The notes below the pieces were generated by a model. That model was not told where the DNA came from, did no database searches, and worked only from the letters and a program-made list of their open reading frames with translations. This document shows positions 44,257 through 56,205 of a stretch of DNA of 64,000 bases, piece after piece. Positions within the stretch are counted from its first letter, which is position 1. Every line of letters begins with the position of its first letter. A program made the position numbers and the translations under genes. Where the stretch lies: positions 248,001 through 312,000 of the forward strand of contig CANTFL010000389.1 of NCBI GenBank assembly GCA_947650285.1. Direction: 5' to 3'. This DNA comes from Hyaloperonospora brassicae (lineage: Eukaryota; Oomycota; Peronosporomycetes; Peronosporales; Peronosporaceae).

Positions 44257-46841
44257 AAAATTTATCATTGAAGATACATACGGTTGAGTGAGAGACACTC
44301 GCTGTTGTCAAATAAAATTGTTTAAAAGAGAAAATATCAGTCCACTTTTACTAGGTGAAGGTGACTAAATTCACTTAAAATTGGCTGGACAGGTGTTTTG
44401 TCACGCTCAGTGCGTCGGTAGACGATGAAATTTTCAAGAGCCGCTGCCAGCGATGGACGGTCATCTTGGGTATGTTGACATGAGTGCATAAAACCACAGA
44501 ATCGAGAAAATGACGGCCGTAGTGTGGGTGAGACGTCCTTTGAGTTTTCGCTCACGGTACCGCCAAGGTCGAGCGATCAAGTAGTCGCTTATCGATCTGT
44601 GCAATTTGCTGGAACGAAGGATCTTGTTTTCCAAATACGACACCCAGAAACGTAATTTATTTGTGCGGTAGGAAACCTTGTATATTGGGAAGAAAAGGTA
44701 GTACTCGGGTGCGGTTAGGCGTGAGAATGCAGCACGGAGCAAATAAGCATTGCACACGAATCAGAACAGTAAAGCTGCACCAAATGTAGCTGTTGTTCAG
44801 CAGCGGTATGAAAACCTACCAAGAGCGTAGAGTCTTAGCAAAGAATATCCCGGTTTGAATCTAACTCGGCGATATGGGAATGCCGAGATCGGGTTGTGCC
44901 CGCAAAAGATTCCCGAGTGGCTCGATGCAGAGCAGTTACAAGAAGGCAGACAGCGGGCACCTTGTATCACTCCACGGGTCACCACCACCGGAGATAATAG
45001 CCTGTCAGTGACAATAAAACGGACCATACGGTCACGGTAGAGAACTTTAACCCACGAGCATGATAAGGACCTGAGTCCATCCGTGGAAGAAAAAGATACG
45101 TCCAGTCCACCCTACCGTAAGCCTATATACAATGGAGAAATACCGCAACTTCATCTTTATTAGCTCTGCAGCAAAAGAGGCAGGTCGCTGAGGAAGCGCA
45201 TATGGTGGTACAGATACCGTCTCGAGATGAACTCCTTCAGTTCATCATTAATCAATTGTGGAATGAGTTGGCGCATCCGATACGTTTTCGTGGTTACCCC
45301 ATTGTTGGCATGCTTGCATCATTATGATAGGCCTGTGGTTTCCATTGTCAGACCGAGAACCTGCCTTGTGGAGGAGCTGTACAGCTGCTTTACGCTGAGA
45401 CGGGAGGAGGATGCCAAGATAAAATTGGTGGCAACACAATAGCGATGACAATTCCAAAAGTATCCAAGGCATTTTTGTAAATAGCTGGTGTTCACCCGTC
45501 AGCCCATGGTGCAGACGAGCTACGAAGATGCCAAGCAGTAGCAGCTAGCTTGTCGGCGGTGATGTCATCGTCAAGTTATCTAGACTGAGAAGATATCAAG
45601 CGACTCTGTACGGTGTATAAAATATGGTCTTGTGCTGCTCGTTCAATATACGGGTAACAAGGTGAACATTCAGGATCGCCAAAGATCTCACTCCAGTGTT
45701 GGCTACAGATTTCAGCGACTTCAGCCGGATGCGTTGTCTCGCTTCCACCCGATCGAAAAGCAGTTACGATCGGTACAAGTCGAAGGTCCGAGCGCTGAGG
45801 CCGAAAAACTGCCGCGCCGTACGCTCCATCTGAGTGGCATGTGTATCAAATCCGGCATTCCTGGGTAAGCTCTTTGTATTGGAGTTGTTCAAAGTTGAAG
45901 ACAGCACGCGATCGCTCTATCTGTCGCTTAGATTTTGACTATCGCGTTTAAGCAAATTAATCAGCTGCACATTGAGCTAATGCGCGAGCCTTGCGAATTC
46001 AACGGCTGTTATCACGACGAAGCTCGAATCAACAATAATATATCGTTACGGGCCTTGCACTTTCATTTGTTTCAGACAAATCAAGGATTCGATGCATTAC
46101 GAATTGGATCACGAACATCAAACGCCTCATGCACAATGCCAGGCACGCCATTTGGGTATTCAAAAGCTGGAAGGTAATCTCCAACAACCTGACCCATGAT
46201 CTAGAGGCGTAGTGCTGAGATGCACCTAACGAAGGAGGTTCTCGCAACCATGTCGATGTTCAAATACGAGGTGCCGAACAATGATTATCCGGAAGAGTCT
46301 CATTCAAAGAAATATTTTCAAGACGGTTTATACGCGGTGATGGGTCACTCTATACCTTTTCATTTGGATGATGACACGCTAAGTACTACTGGCGCCGAGA
46401 AAATTAAAATAACGATTAAAATGAAGTCTGGCTCCACTGTTGCTTACTTTACCTGACCTGCTGTGCAATGAAGTGACATGGAACAAATTATAAACACCAT
46501 GAATTGAGTGACGACTACCCTCCGGGTAGCTTATGGCTGGCTAGAGCCGAGTAAAATGCTGTCTTTTCATGATTATCTTTAGGCGCATGAATGTTATGAA
46601 TACAATACGACACGTCCCTGACTCGCTTAGATGCGACGAGGTACCCGCCAGGGATGATGTTAAACCATAGAAAGTGAGCCGAAGACAAGCCCAGAAGCCG
46701 AGACGATAGCAAATGTATGACACCAGCACGTGGGTGCGAGTTTGGAGTAGGCCCAGGGCGGCGGAAGTTGGATTAAAAGCAGCGACGATGGATCCGCGAA
46801 GAAACATGGTACAAAACCATCGTAATCGTCGCGAAAATATG

Positions 46842-46846
46842 TCTCC
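46842..46846. repeat. Target site duplication, left (TCTCC)
   Basis: Identical to 54546-54550, as expected for gypsy integration. Confidence 0.9.
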
Positions 46847-47236
46847 TGTAACGGGGCAGCCCGTTACATGGATTTGTCACTTTTCTTAAAATAACAACAA
46901 AGAATATGAAGTTGAATATTCTTTAAACAATATCACCGAAGCGGTGATATTGAAGGGTCGACCAAAGAGTCTGTTCATTGGTTGATATATTGATGATATC
47001 AACCCACCAATGCCGCAAGACGCGCGCAATGAGTGGTGACGAGACGTCACCATACACTCAGTTATATTAGCATAATTAAGTTAAGTCAAACAGAGAGACA
47101 GTAGTTAAAAGACTTAATTATATTAATATAACAGTTCTTCTTTTACCCTACCTACGCTTCCTCGCTTGCCTTGTGTACGTCTGTTGGGACAACGATACCC
47201 TTGCGTTAAGTTCACGCAAGGGTGTGCCCCGTTACA
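46847..47236 (+). repeat. 5' LTR of element 2
   Basis: 390 bp from TGTAACGGGGCA to TGCCCCGTTACA. It begins with the 22-bp palindrome and ends with a stem CCCTTGCGT / ACGCAAGGG with a seven-base loop, close to the R-U5 end. Confidence 0.95.
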
Positions 47237-47238
47237 CC

Positions 47239-47250
47239 TGGTAGCACTTT
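47239..47250 (+). promoter_or_regulatory. Primer binding site, element 2
   Basis: TGGTAGCACTTT, two bases after the LTR, as in element 1. Confidence 0.7.
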
Positions 47251-47280
47251 GTAGTCCTTCCAAGGACCACAACATCCAAC

Positions 47281-48435
47281 ATAAACATATTGGATGATGA
47301 AGAGACCTTTCACGCCACGCGTGAAGGGTTTACCCATTTGAGTGACATCGAATGGGGTGCGGTAGAACGAATGAGTTCTACCGTAGGCGAGTTCGCCATT
47401 AGCGCCATGTTGGAGTCTCTAGACAGAGACCAACAACATGCCGCTATAGCCAAGTTCATCCATAGTGAAGTTGTCGCCAAAAGGGAGAAAGTAGCCTTGC
47501 TTCACTAGCTAGGCTCTCAACAGGCCGAGAAGTTGAGAGAACTCGGTGCTAAACAGACAGAGCTGTTGAGACAGCATCAATTCCATGCTGCTGTAGGCGG
47601 GACGGCACATGCGCGTCATCTCGAGGTCATGAAGGTTGACATCTCCAAGTACAGTGGAGTCCCGGAGGACTCCTTGTTACTGTGGTTTGTCGAACTCGAC
47701 AGATCCTTAAGAGCTCGTCGCGTCGAAGATGAGCAAATGAAACTCACATTTGCTCAGACCCACTTGGCAGGGCGTGCCAAAACTTGGTCTCTAGGACTCG
47801 AGAGTAGCGACCCACATGTGTTTAGGTCGCTAGATGACTTCGAGTCCCGGCTCAGACAAACGTTTGAGCCGCCACGAGCTGAGTTCAGGGCTCGTTCTGA
47901 GCTCCTGAAACTCAAGCAGGGTAAGCGTGATGTGCACGCTTACGCAAAACATATACAACTCCTAGCGAGTAGTATAACTGCCAACCCAGTTCATGAACAC
48001 ACGTTGATTACGGTGTTCATGCAAGGGCTCGCGGAAGGGCCCGTCAGGAGCCACCTGTTCCGCCTTGAGCTGAATACGCTTGAAGAAGCGATATCAGCCG
48101 CGGAACAGGAAGACTTTAGCATGAGACAGGCTCATGCTAGCTCAAACTCTTACCGTCCACCGAGACGACAAGAGATCAGAGGTCCAGAACCAATGGACCT
48201 CTGCTATGTTGAGAGCGAGAGACCTCGCTCTACAAAAAACAAGCGATTGCAGAGGTACAATCGTTGTCAGAAGTTAGGGCAATACGCATACGAGTGTAGT
48301 GCTCCACGCCCAGTACCAAACAGTACTGAGCGAAATGGACGACTATTCTCCAGAAAGGGCAACGGGCGTGGGTCCAGCGCTGTTGCGAAGCAGCAACAGC
48401 GAGACGGACCATCAAAAAATGGTCGGGGTCAGTAG
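47281..48435 (+). pseudogene. Gag of element 2
   Basis: Homologous to the element 1 Gag. Both N-terminal ATG codons are now ATA, a TAG near 47506 replaces a Gln codon, and the zinc knuckle reads YNRCQKLGQYAYEC, losing one Cys and the His of CCHC. The Gag core is otherwise conserved. Confidence 0.9.
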
Positions 48436-48485
48436 GGGCGGAGCGCCCTACTGATCCAGCAACCTCAAGAGAATTTGCAAATCTC

Positions 48486-48929
48486 TTGACGAAATTTGCA
48501 AATCTCTTGACGAAATTTGCTCCAGATACACAATCATTGTGTGTCTCTGCACCTGGTGATGACGTTTCGCTCATCACCTTGAAGTTGGAAGCGACAAATG
48601 ATTTGTCGCTTCGTGCCCTAGTAGACTGTGGGGCGTCGAACAACTATTTTCGACGCCAGTCACTAGAGGGTCGTAGGCTCAAGTTCGTTGAGCGCGACAT
48701 TCCCCTCACAAGGATGACGGTGCGCCTTGCAACATGTGCATCGATTGCCGTTAAGAAACGTGTAGTAGGAATCCACTACACGTTAGAGGGCGAACAGTAC
48801 GATGATGACTTAATCGTACTAGATCTGGATGACAAATTTGATGTCATCCTGGGATTACCTTGGGTCAGAAAGTACGAGCCAAGGGTGAGCTGGCAGCATC
48901 GATCCGTGAAGATGCCTGCTGCTTGTTAA
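48486..48929 (+). pseudogene. Aspartic protease region of element 2
   Basis: LRALVDCGASNNYF gives the active site, here Asp-Cys-Gly. DDKFDVILGLPWVRK is the second conserved block. The frame is intact, unlike in element 1. A 12-base segment (TTGACGAAATTTGC region, 48484-48520) is tandemly duplicated just upstream. Confidence 0.8.
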
Positions 48930-49096
48930 TCAGATGGACATCTGATGAACATCTTGGAGCTTCTACAAGCGTGTTGATGTACTGCGAGTGAGTGCGATGG
49001 CCTCACTTGCGGTAAGGAATTCCTTAAGAGTCACTTGCTGAAGGATTAGGTCTTCAGCAACCTGTGGAAAGAAGTTCCTAGGAAGTAACCGAGACG

Positions 49097-50350
49097 TTGA
49101 ATGTCTTGGTCAATGACGGATCATGCGTAGGCGCTTATATTCTTGATCTGATTGTGCCTCCGAAGTTAACTTCGGAGATAACTCAGTTGCCAACGCTAGA
49201 ACCGAAACGGTTCTTGCGTGATCTGCATGGTGGCAAAGTCAAGCATATCTGCATACTCGTCACAGAGGATGAGTATGTGGCAGATATTTGGTCGGCAACA
49301 GTATTTGCTGAGAACGAACGGGTTCTTAGCAGCTCATCGATGGACGAGAGTGTCCTCGATGAGAAGACTCGGATTGAGCGATACGCGTCCCAATCCTGGG
49401 AGTCACTTCAGGCAAATCCTTTGTATAAGGATTTGATCGAATTCAGGGATGTGTTCCCTGAATCCGTACCTTGCGAGTTGCCTAAGGACAAAGGCACTCG
49501 ACACGAGATCGAGCTCAGACCGGGCTCTAAGTATTGTGTCATGAAGCAGTGGCCACTGGCTCGTGAACAGGTGATAGCGATCGACAAGTTCTTTGCCGAT
49601 CGCTTAGCAGCGGGCCATGTGAGGGAATCAACATCCCCTCACAGCTCTACGACCTTCTGTGTGCGAAAGGCCACAGGAGGGTGGCGGATGGTGCACGCAT
49701 TCAACAAATTGAATGCTGCAACGGTACCAGCTCAGACGCCGATACAGAGGAAGGACGTAATCATAGATGGTATGTCAAAGAGTACCATCTTTTCGTCCAT
49801 GGATCTGATGGATGGGTTATATCAGGTCCTCATGCGTGAACGGGACATCCCGTTCACGGCAGTGAGTACCCCCAGCGGGATGCTGTGGGAGTGGCTAGTT
49901 ATGCCACAGGGGCTGAGCAATGCCCCTGCAACATTCAACAGATGTGTTATAAATCTGTTGAGACCGGTGCGAGACTTCGCACCGAGTTACTTCGACGATC
50001 TGTTTGTCCATAGCCGGGATATGGACGGAAAGACGGACGTTAAAGTTCACAGAACTCACGTTCGTCAGGTTCTTCAACTTATGCGCAAGCATAAGTTGTA
50101 CGCCAACCTCAAGAAGTGTATATTCGCGGCTAGCGAAATATCACTTCTTGGGTGCATCGTGGGTAAACACGGCGTACGCCCTGATCCCGAAAAGATCAAA
50201 GCGATCACCGACTGGCCAGTGCCAGTCGATGTCAAGGGACTAAGGAAGGTCCTTGGTCTAGCGGCGTACTTGCACAAGTACTCGCGCAACTACGCCGAGA
50301 TGACTGTTCATATTTCTTGCTTGCTCAAGAAAAATGTCAAGTGGTCATGA
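49097..50350 (+). pseudogene. Reverse transcriptase of element 2
   Basis: One frame from MNVLVNDGSC through RT, with QGLSNAPATF and SYFDDLFVHS (Asp at residues 300-301). It ends at a TGA that replaces the Trp in KWSWNAEC (element 1 has the Trp). RT residues are all present. Confidence 0.9.
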
Positions 50351-50392
50351 AACGCTGAGTGCCAGCGTTCCTTTGAGGGTATCAAGCAAAGC

Positions 50393-51826
50393 TTGATGCA
50401 ATCGCCGATCTTGGCGATTGCAGATCAGGACAGACAATTTCATGTGGTCTGTGACGCCAGCGATTTTGCAATCAGCTGTGCGTTAATGCAGTTCGATGCA
50501 GATGGCGCGGAGCGCGTCATCTGTCACCAATCACGTCAGCTGCAAGCAGCTGAGCGTAATTACCCAGTGCATGACAAGGACCTCCTTGCCATGAAGTTCG
50601 CACTGGCTAAGTTTCGCGTCTATCTCTTGGGAGATAGACCGTTTGTTGTCTATACGGACCATGCGTCATTACGCACGGCCGTAAACAGCCCACACCTCTC
50701 GCAAAGAATGGCGAGGTGGCTGTCTTTCTTCGCGGAGTATAACTTCTCCGTGGAGTATAAACCAGGACGACTATATGTCGTCGCGGATGCGCTTTCGCGC
50801 CGGCCCGATTTCGAGCCGGACGCTCAAATCAACAGTGAGGATAAGCCCACTGTTGCGACACAGTCAATCAGTGTCCCGTCGTCAAGTTTACTTGACGATG
50901 TACGAAAGGCATACGCGGAAGATGAGGATCTTCTGCGATTGATGGATCATCTGGTAAATCCATCCAGTAAATCCGTGAGGGATTTACCGGCTTTGTACCG
51001 ATCCTCATCGGATCGGTATAGTAAACTCAACGGATTGCTGTACTATACAGCTGTTGCCGACGACACGCCTCGTGTCGTCGTCCCCGCTCATCATGATTTG
51101 CGTTTACGCATCATGTATGAGTGTCACGATGCCCCAACAGGCAGCCATCGAGGTAGAGAAAAGACTTACCTCACGGTAAGTCGTGACTTTTACTGGCCCC
51201 GCCAGTATCAGTTTGTACGCAAGTACATATGTGCTTGCGAGGTTTGTCAATGGGTGAAGCCTAGGCCTTCATCCCGTGCGCCATTGCAGCCTCTGCCTGT
51301 TCCGGCAGAGTGCTGGCAGTCCGTTTCAATGGACTTTGCCTTCGGGTTTCCCGAAGACGCTCACAAGAATAATGGTATTCTTGTGTTTGTTGACCGATTC
51401 AGCAAGATGGTGCATCTTGCTGCTATCCCTGAGTCGATCAAGGCTCAAGGTTGTTCTCGTGTCTTTCTCGACACGGTCTTTAGACTCCACGGGTTACCCC
51501 TTGAACTCGTATCCGACCGTGACCCTCGGTTCACGGCGGCATTTTGGCAAACCGTGTTCCGCACATTCGGAACACGATTGAAGATATCTACTTCTGACCA
51601 TCCCGAAACAGAAGATCAGACGGAACGTGCGAACCGTGTCCTCGAAGAGATCCTTCGAGGATATGTCCACTTGTTTCCGAGTTGGAGCGATTTCCTACCC
51701 ATGGTGGAATTCGCCATCAATATTTCGGTGCATGCTTCCACCCAGCACACACCGTTTTACGTGAATGGATTACGCCATCCACGTGTGCCCACCCTTTTAG
51801 AGTGTGACTCTTCGATAAGGGGGAAG
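50393..51826 (+). pseudogene. RNase H and integrase core of element 2
   Basis: RNase H: DASDFAIS, AERNYPVHDKDLLA and YTDHASLR. Integrase: HHCC module (HHDLRLRIMYECHD, CEVCQWVK) and DDE blocks (SMDFAFGFPED, LVSDRDPRF, QTERANRVLEE). After about 51826 the natural reading moves to another frame. Confidence 0.9.
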
Positions 51827-52953
51827 GGACTCGCTCGAGCAAAACCCGTTTTGGCTCTTGCTCATCACGTGTCGACGCTAACGTCGTCACGTATGATGCC
51901 GATGTCGATCAGGTCGACATCGATGAAGAAGATCACCTCAATAATAGCGATGACGCTAGTATTGATTCGGATGATGATGACGATGCTGGTATATTCAGCA
52001 TCGCCAACGATTATTCCAGCGAGGAAGAAGACAACCTCGCTGAAGAAGAGAAAAATCTCTTAGCAGTGCGCACGAAGCGCACTGAAAGACAAAACAAAGA
52101 GTCAGCAGAGAACTTTCTGCTGACTCGAGAAGCGGTTGTCCGTTTCGTTCAGGAAGCCATCGCAAATGCGGTGGACCGTCAGAAACGGAACGCAGACAAG
52201 AATGGAAAAGGAAATGTTCTTTCATTTAAAGTTAACGACCTAGTACTATTGTCTACGGCAAACTTACCTGGACATGCAGTCACTAGTGTCGGCAGTAGTA
52301 AACTACTGCCGAAGTACATTGGGCCATTTCGAGTGTTGCATCGCAAGGGCAATGCATACACACTCGAATTGCCACGTAAGATGCGCACGCATCCTACGTT
52401 TTACGTGGGGAGGCTCAGGCCGTACTGTCAGTACGAGCCTTCTTCTTCCGATGAAGATAGCCCCCAAGTTCAAGAACATCCACCAAGCTCTTGCGTTCGC
52501 GCTCCAGACGATTCGTCTGGTCGCGCAGATATGATACCTTGGAACTCAACCGAGGTATCTCCCCGCGAGCTGTCTCCAGCTCGCCGGAAAGGGAGCGGAC
52601 ATCCCGCTCGACCTGAAGCTGCGCTGTGGCATAATCGGCGCGATCCCTCGCCCGATCAGCCTCGCGATCCTTGCGGTTCTTCCGCACGGTATCAGTCAAA
52701 GCGTAGCGCCGGTCGCGCTCGTGCTTCAAGTCATCGCGCAATTCATCGATTGCGCGATGCGTCTCGTAAGGGTCGAGATGTTGAACCGAATCATCTGGAG
52801 GAGGTCTTTCCTCCTCCACCACATCCTTTGGTGGATTCTCACGGTGGTCAACGCTTTCTAGTGGAGCTTATCTCGAATCACCGTGACGATTTAGGATCAA
52901 GGACGAGCTACCTCGTCCAGTGGCGGGGGTATCCACCCTCTTGGAACATCTAG
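51826..52953 (+). pseudogene. Acidic linker, GPY/F module and chromodomain of element 2
   Basis: The frame carries an acidic stretch (VDQVDIDEEDHLNNSDDAS, DSDDDDDAG), then LLPKYIGPFRVL and THPTFYVGRLRPY (GPY/F), a Pro/Ser/Arg linker and the chromodomain, ending at the same TAG as element 1 after PPSWNI. Confidence 0.85.
52415..52822 (-). other. Antisense frame a3 of element 2 (coiled-coil pattern)
   Basis: Counterpart of 14485-15006. It reads KVSYLRDQTNRLERERK and QLQVERDVRSLSGELETA, strongly heptad-like. It overlaps the sense linker. Confidence 0.35.
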
Positions 52954-53571
52954 GAGCCCCGCTCTCAGCTGTTGATGAACGTTGAAGGTATCGTCCGCCA
53001 GTATGACAAGACTCATCCGATGGTCCGAGGGACCATCAGTAAACACGCGCTTTTGGCGCTTGTAGACGGATTGCAAGTTTGCAATCGCGTCACGCATCTC
53101 CTCCGAGATGTGTGCCCTTCCCCAGGGCGAACTTAGGGAATACACGTCCCTATGTGCACGCTGCGAGTTGTCAACACAACTAGCACAAGAGTCTTTCCAT
53201 GTGAGGCAAGGAATGCCTGCCTCACTCGAAAAATAGTTCAACCGGTACTTGGCACCGGTTGGCGTTCGCTTTTCGAACATGAGGCGTGTCGTCTCAAGTT
53301 TCTTGAGCCACCCTTCTCGTCCAAAATTCTTTACGTTTTGGACGAACGCGTTCCACGCAGCCAAAAGCGAGGCCTTGTCACGCTTTTGGTTGCTGTTGTA
53401 CCATCGATTTCTAAGAAAGACTTCGAGATAAAAATCTTCTTCAGCGCGAAAGTTGCTCGCGCTGGGACTCAAGCCGTGAAGCTCAGTCGCATCGAATAAG
53501 GGTATTCGATGGTGCTGGCTTGTCTCGTGAGACAAGCTATTGATGAGCCGTTCGGGAAACGCCACGGCTCC
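52897..53571 (-). CDS. Antisense ORF a2 of element 2
   Basis: 222 codons, the same length as the element 1 copy and without stops. Changes include LETTRLMFEKR for LEATRLRFEKR and WKDSCASCVDN for WRDPCASCADN, which keeps the Cys cluster. An unbroken frame in a copy whose sense genes are broken hints at either recent decay or selection on this frame. Confidence 0.5.
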   Translation of the reverse strand, partial: GAVAFPERLINSLSHETSQHHRIPLFDATELHGLSPSASNFRAEEDFYLEVFLRNRWYNSNQKRDKASLLAAWNAFVQNVKNFGREGWLKKLETTRLMFEKRTPTGAKYRLNYFSSEAGIPCLTWKDSCASCVDNSQRAHRDVYSLSSPWGRAHISEEMRDAIANLQSVYKRQKRVFTDGPSDHRMSLVILADDTFNVHQQLRAGLLDVPRGWIPPPLDEVARP

Positions 53572-54021
53572 AGCTCATCACGCTTCACGGTGGTACCTTT
53601 GTTGGTACCACGGCTCCCAGATTGACGACGGCTCACGCCATCGTCATCACGATCGTGCGAAGAGGCACGAGCCGGCGGCGGTGAGGAATAATATTCCTCA
53701 CCACTCTGATCATCTTCATCACTGCCGAACAGACTGTGATGCAAATTACGAGTCCGTTCGTTCGGCAGTGGCCTTGGCAAATACTGAGGCGTCGCCGGTG
53801 AGCGAGACACCTCTGGAGCTTTGCACGAGTCAGACGCATCTGACTCGCCAGATTAGATGACCTCTACGTTGGGGTCATCATGCGCACGCGGTGCTCTACC
53901 GCGTGCACCTGCAGCACCTCTTGCTGCAGGCGAAGAACGAGCAGCAGACGACGAATCGTCTGCCGCAGAAGCTGGCACAGGCACAGACTCTGTGTGCCTT
54001 GAGTCACCCCGCATAGACATG
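53469..54021 (-). pseudogene. Antisense ORF a1 of element 2
   Basis: Starts MSMRGDSRHTESVP near 54021, keeps the frame of element 1, has one TAA after EVEVI-like sequence (near 53853) and continues to the same frame change into a2. Confidence 0.45.
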
Positions 54022-54140
54022 TTAACTATGCGAGGTCAGGTCGAGTTATGAACGGAACTGACACAACAAGTGCTCCCTGTCCCAATGGTGACCAACGGGT
54101 GGCCGCCATTATTTTCGATAGCCACACGGTGACTATCAGT

Positions 54141-54152
54141 TAAGGGGGGTGA
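54141..54152 (+). promoter_or_regulatory. Polypurine tract of element 2
   Basis: TAAGGGGGGTGA directly before the 3' LTR. Confidence 0.8.
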
Positions 54153-54545
54153 TGTAACGGGGCAGCCCGTTACATGGAATTGTCACTTTTCTTAAAGTAA
54201 CAACAAAGAATATGAAGTTGAATATTCTTTAAACAATATCACCGAAGTGGTGATATTGAAGGGTCGACCAAAGAGTCTGTTCATTGGTTGATTTATTGAT
54301 GATATCAACCCACCAATCGCCGCAGGACGCGCGCAATGAGAGGTGACGAGACGTCACCATACACTCAGTTATATTAGCATAATTAAGTTAAGTCAAACAG
54401 AGAGACAGTAGTTAAAAGACTTAATTATATTAATATAACAGTTTTACTTTTTCCTTACCCTACGCTTCCTCGTTCGCCTCGTGTACGTCTGTCGGGGCAC
54501 CCAAAACCCTTGCGTTAAGTTCACGCAAGGGTGTGCCCTGTTACA
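54153..54545 (+). repeat. 3' LTR of element 2
   Basis: 393 bp, same ends as the 5' LTR apart from one changed base at the outer end (TGCCCTGTTACA). More complete than the 5' copy around the GTTTTACTTTTTCC segment. Confidence 0.95.
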
Positions 54546-54550
54546 TCTCC
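54546..54550. repeat. Target site duplication, right (TCTCC)
   Basis: Identical to 46842-46846. Confidence 0.9.
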
Positions 54551-56205
54551 TGGAAGCACACGAGGTCATGTAGGGCGACAGGAGACTTAAAGGTGAGGTG
54601 ACCGTTGCAGTTTACACCTTTATAGTTGGCCGAGAGCAATCGGATTTCCGACTCAAGCTGAATTATCTTTAGCACTCCATCATTACCGGATGTCCACGGA
54701 AAACAATTGATTTCACGGGCACGTGGCCACGTGAACACCACCTGCCGTGGAAACGGGCCATCGTGTAGTATTCTCATCATCAGCAGGTAAACACAAAGCA
54801 CGCAGTTCAAGCAAAGATCTGGTAGTCGGTCCGGCAAATCCAAACTGAACACAACGGACGATCATGCGTTCGCCAAGTATTGATACAAGAAAAGCTGAAG
54901 CACCTCGACCTTAAGCAGTCTTTTTGGGGTGTATCCACTCAATTGGGAAGCGAAAACCAATCGAAACCATCAATCGCTCCGCATGATCGGTGGATCAGAC
55001 GAAAGTATAAGAATTTGAAAGAAGGCTAGTCCACGGGTAGTGTCTACCAGCTCACCGTTGTCGTTGCCGTATAACTGACAGAGTGCGCGGTTGATCCGCA
55101 CAATTAGACAACGATTACCAAGTAGGTAAAAGTTGCATAAGCCGACCGTAATGGCTTGAACTAATCAGGAATAGCAGGTTTGGTAAAAGTTCGGCCAAAT
55201 GAAGGTCAATGATGTCGTAAGATGACCACGTCTAGGCTATGACTGCATCGAGTCCGTAAGAACCTTCTGACTGGCGCCAGGATCCTCTAGAAGCGTCTTG
55301 ACTAGCGTATCCGGGTCATTGGTTGAAAACAAAAGGTGTCATGAACTCTTGTAAGACTCTTGCTAAAAGGAAAACTAAGCACCTCTACACGCGACGGCTG
55401 AAGATTTGGGTCTAAAAAGTAATTATAGCATACAGGTCGCCGACGACCCGTTATGAATCAGCGCAATCCCGTCAGCGTTCCACAATTTTGCGCAGCTGGC
55501 TTTGGTCGCCGAATGGTGATGCGGTTCAATTTAAAGCTGTTCAGAATAGAAAAGCCATTTTCAGATGTTGACTGATAAACGTGAAGCTGAGACTTTAGAT
55601 CAGCAAATGCGTCGTAAATTTACGCGTGCGCCACTACCGTTCAGTAGTGTCATAGATGTGGGCTTGTAGGTGCTTTTCATTTCGTGGAATATGAAACTCA
55701 TTGGCCGTAGATTTAGAATAAGTCGTAGTGGATACAGAGCAGGATGATGTGCTATCCGACGTTCAAGAAACTATCGGCGCAGAAGTGGGTCCGCCCGAAG
55801 AAGCATTCTGCTTTTGAGTAGCAGTCGCGGAAGATGACGCAGCACTCGAAGCAACATCTTCCCGTCGACAGAGTTGCGCACGAACGCCATGGGTGCTAGC
55901 CTTAGAGCCAATTGCATCTCCAATAGACCTCCCCCCGGCAACCGTGGGTACCGTAGGAGCCAATTCTTGAATGAGCCGGAAACGACGGTGGTAGAATGCT
56001 TAACGACGTATGCTGGGAGTGTCCCGGTGAAGCAGGGGTACACAGGTCCGCGCAATAGAAAATGGTCTGATGCGTTGCCGTCAACATCGAGACACATTGG
56101 ACGCGAGCTAGAGCGAAGGTTCTTGCAAGCCTGGCCCCAACAAAGTACACCTTCTTGATAACCCCCAGACAAACACAATAACGGGGCATAGCACCTCACG
56201 AACAC
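54551..56205 (-). mobile_element. Decayed LINE, 5' part (minus strand)
   Basis: Directly after the insertion, the minus-strand frame 54852-54541 reads IRLLSANYKGVNC and ALHDLVCFQE, the start of an AP-type endonuclease. The conserved QET motif is split by gypsy element 2: QE here, T at 46846. Farther up, 55763-56205 may be the ORF1 end, Ala/Ser-rich in one frame. Confidence 0.75.

Larger units (their letters stand above)
42790..46841 (-). mobile_element. Decayed LINE, 3' part (minus strand)
   Basis: Read from 46841 downwards: endonuclease blocks (VASKRVRDVSYCIHNIHAPK in 46515-46712), RT blocks (LLHKAGSRSDNGNHRPIIMM near 45.35-45.4 kb; VVTRGVIQGARC near 44.97 kb) and at the end a zinc-binding block of the zf-RVT type (CHFSGCAAAVETERHLFYEC, 42790-43368). 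Stops and shifts are frequent. The 5' part continues beyond gypsy element 2 at 54551-56205. Confidence 0.8.
46847..54545 (+). mobile_element. Ty3/gypsy chromodomain retrotransposon, element 2 (family 1)
   Basis: A 7.7-kb element, plus strand, with the same gene order as element 1. It is flanked by a perfect 5-bp target duplication TCTCC (46842-46846 and 54546-54550). It sits in the endonuclease of the minus-strand LINE. Gag has lost its start codons, and pol has in-frame stops and a frame shift. Confidence 0.97.
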
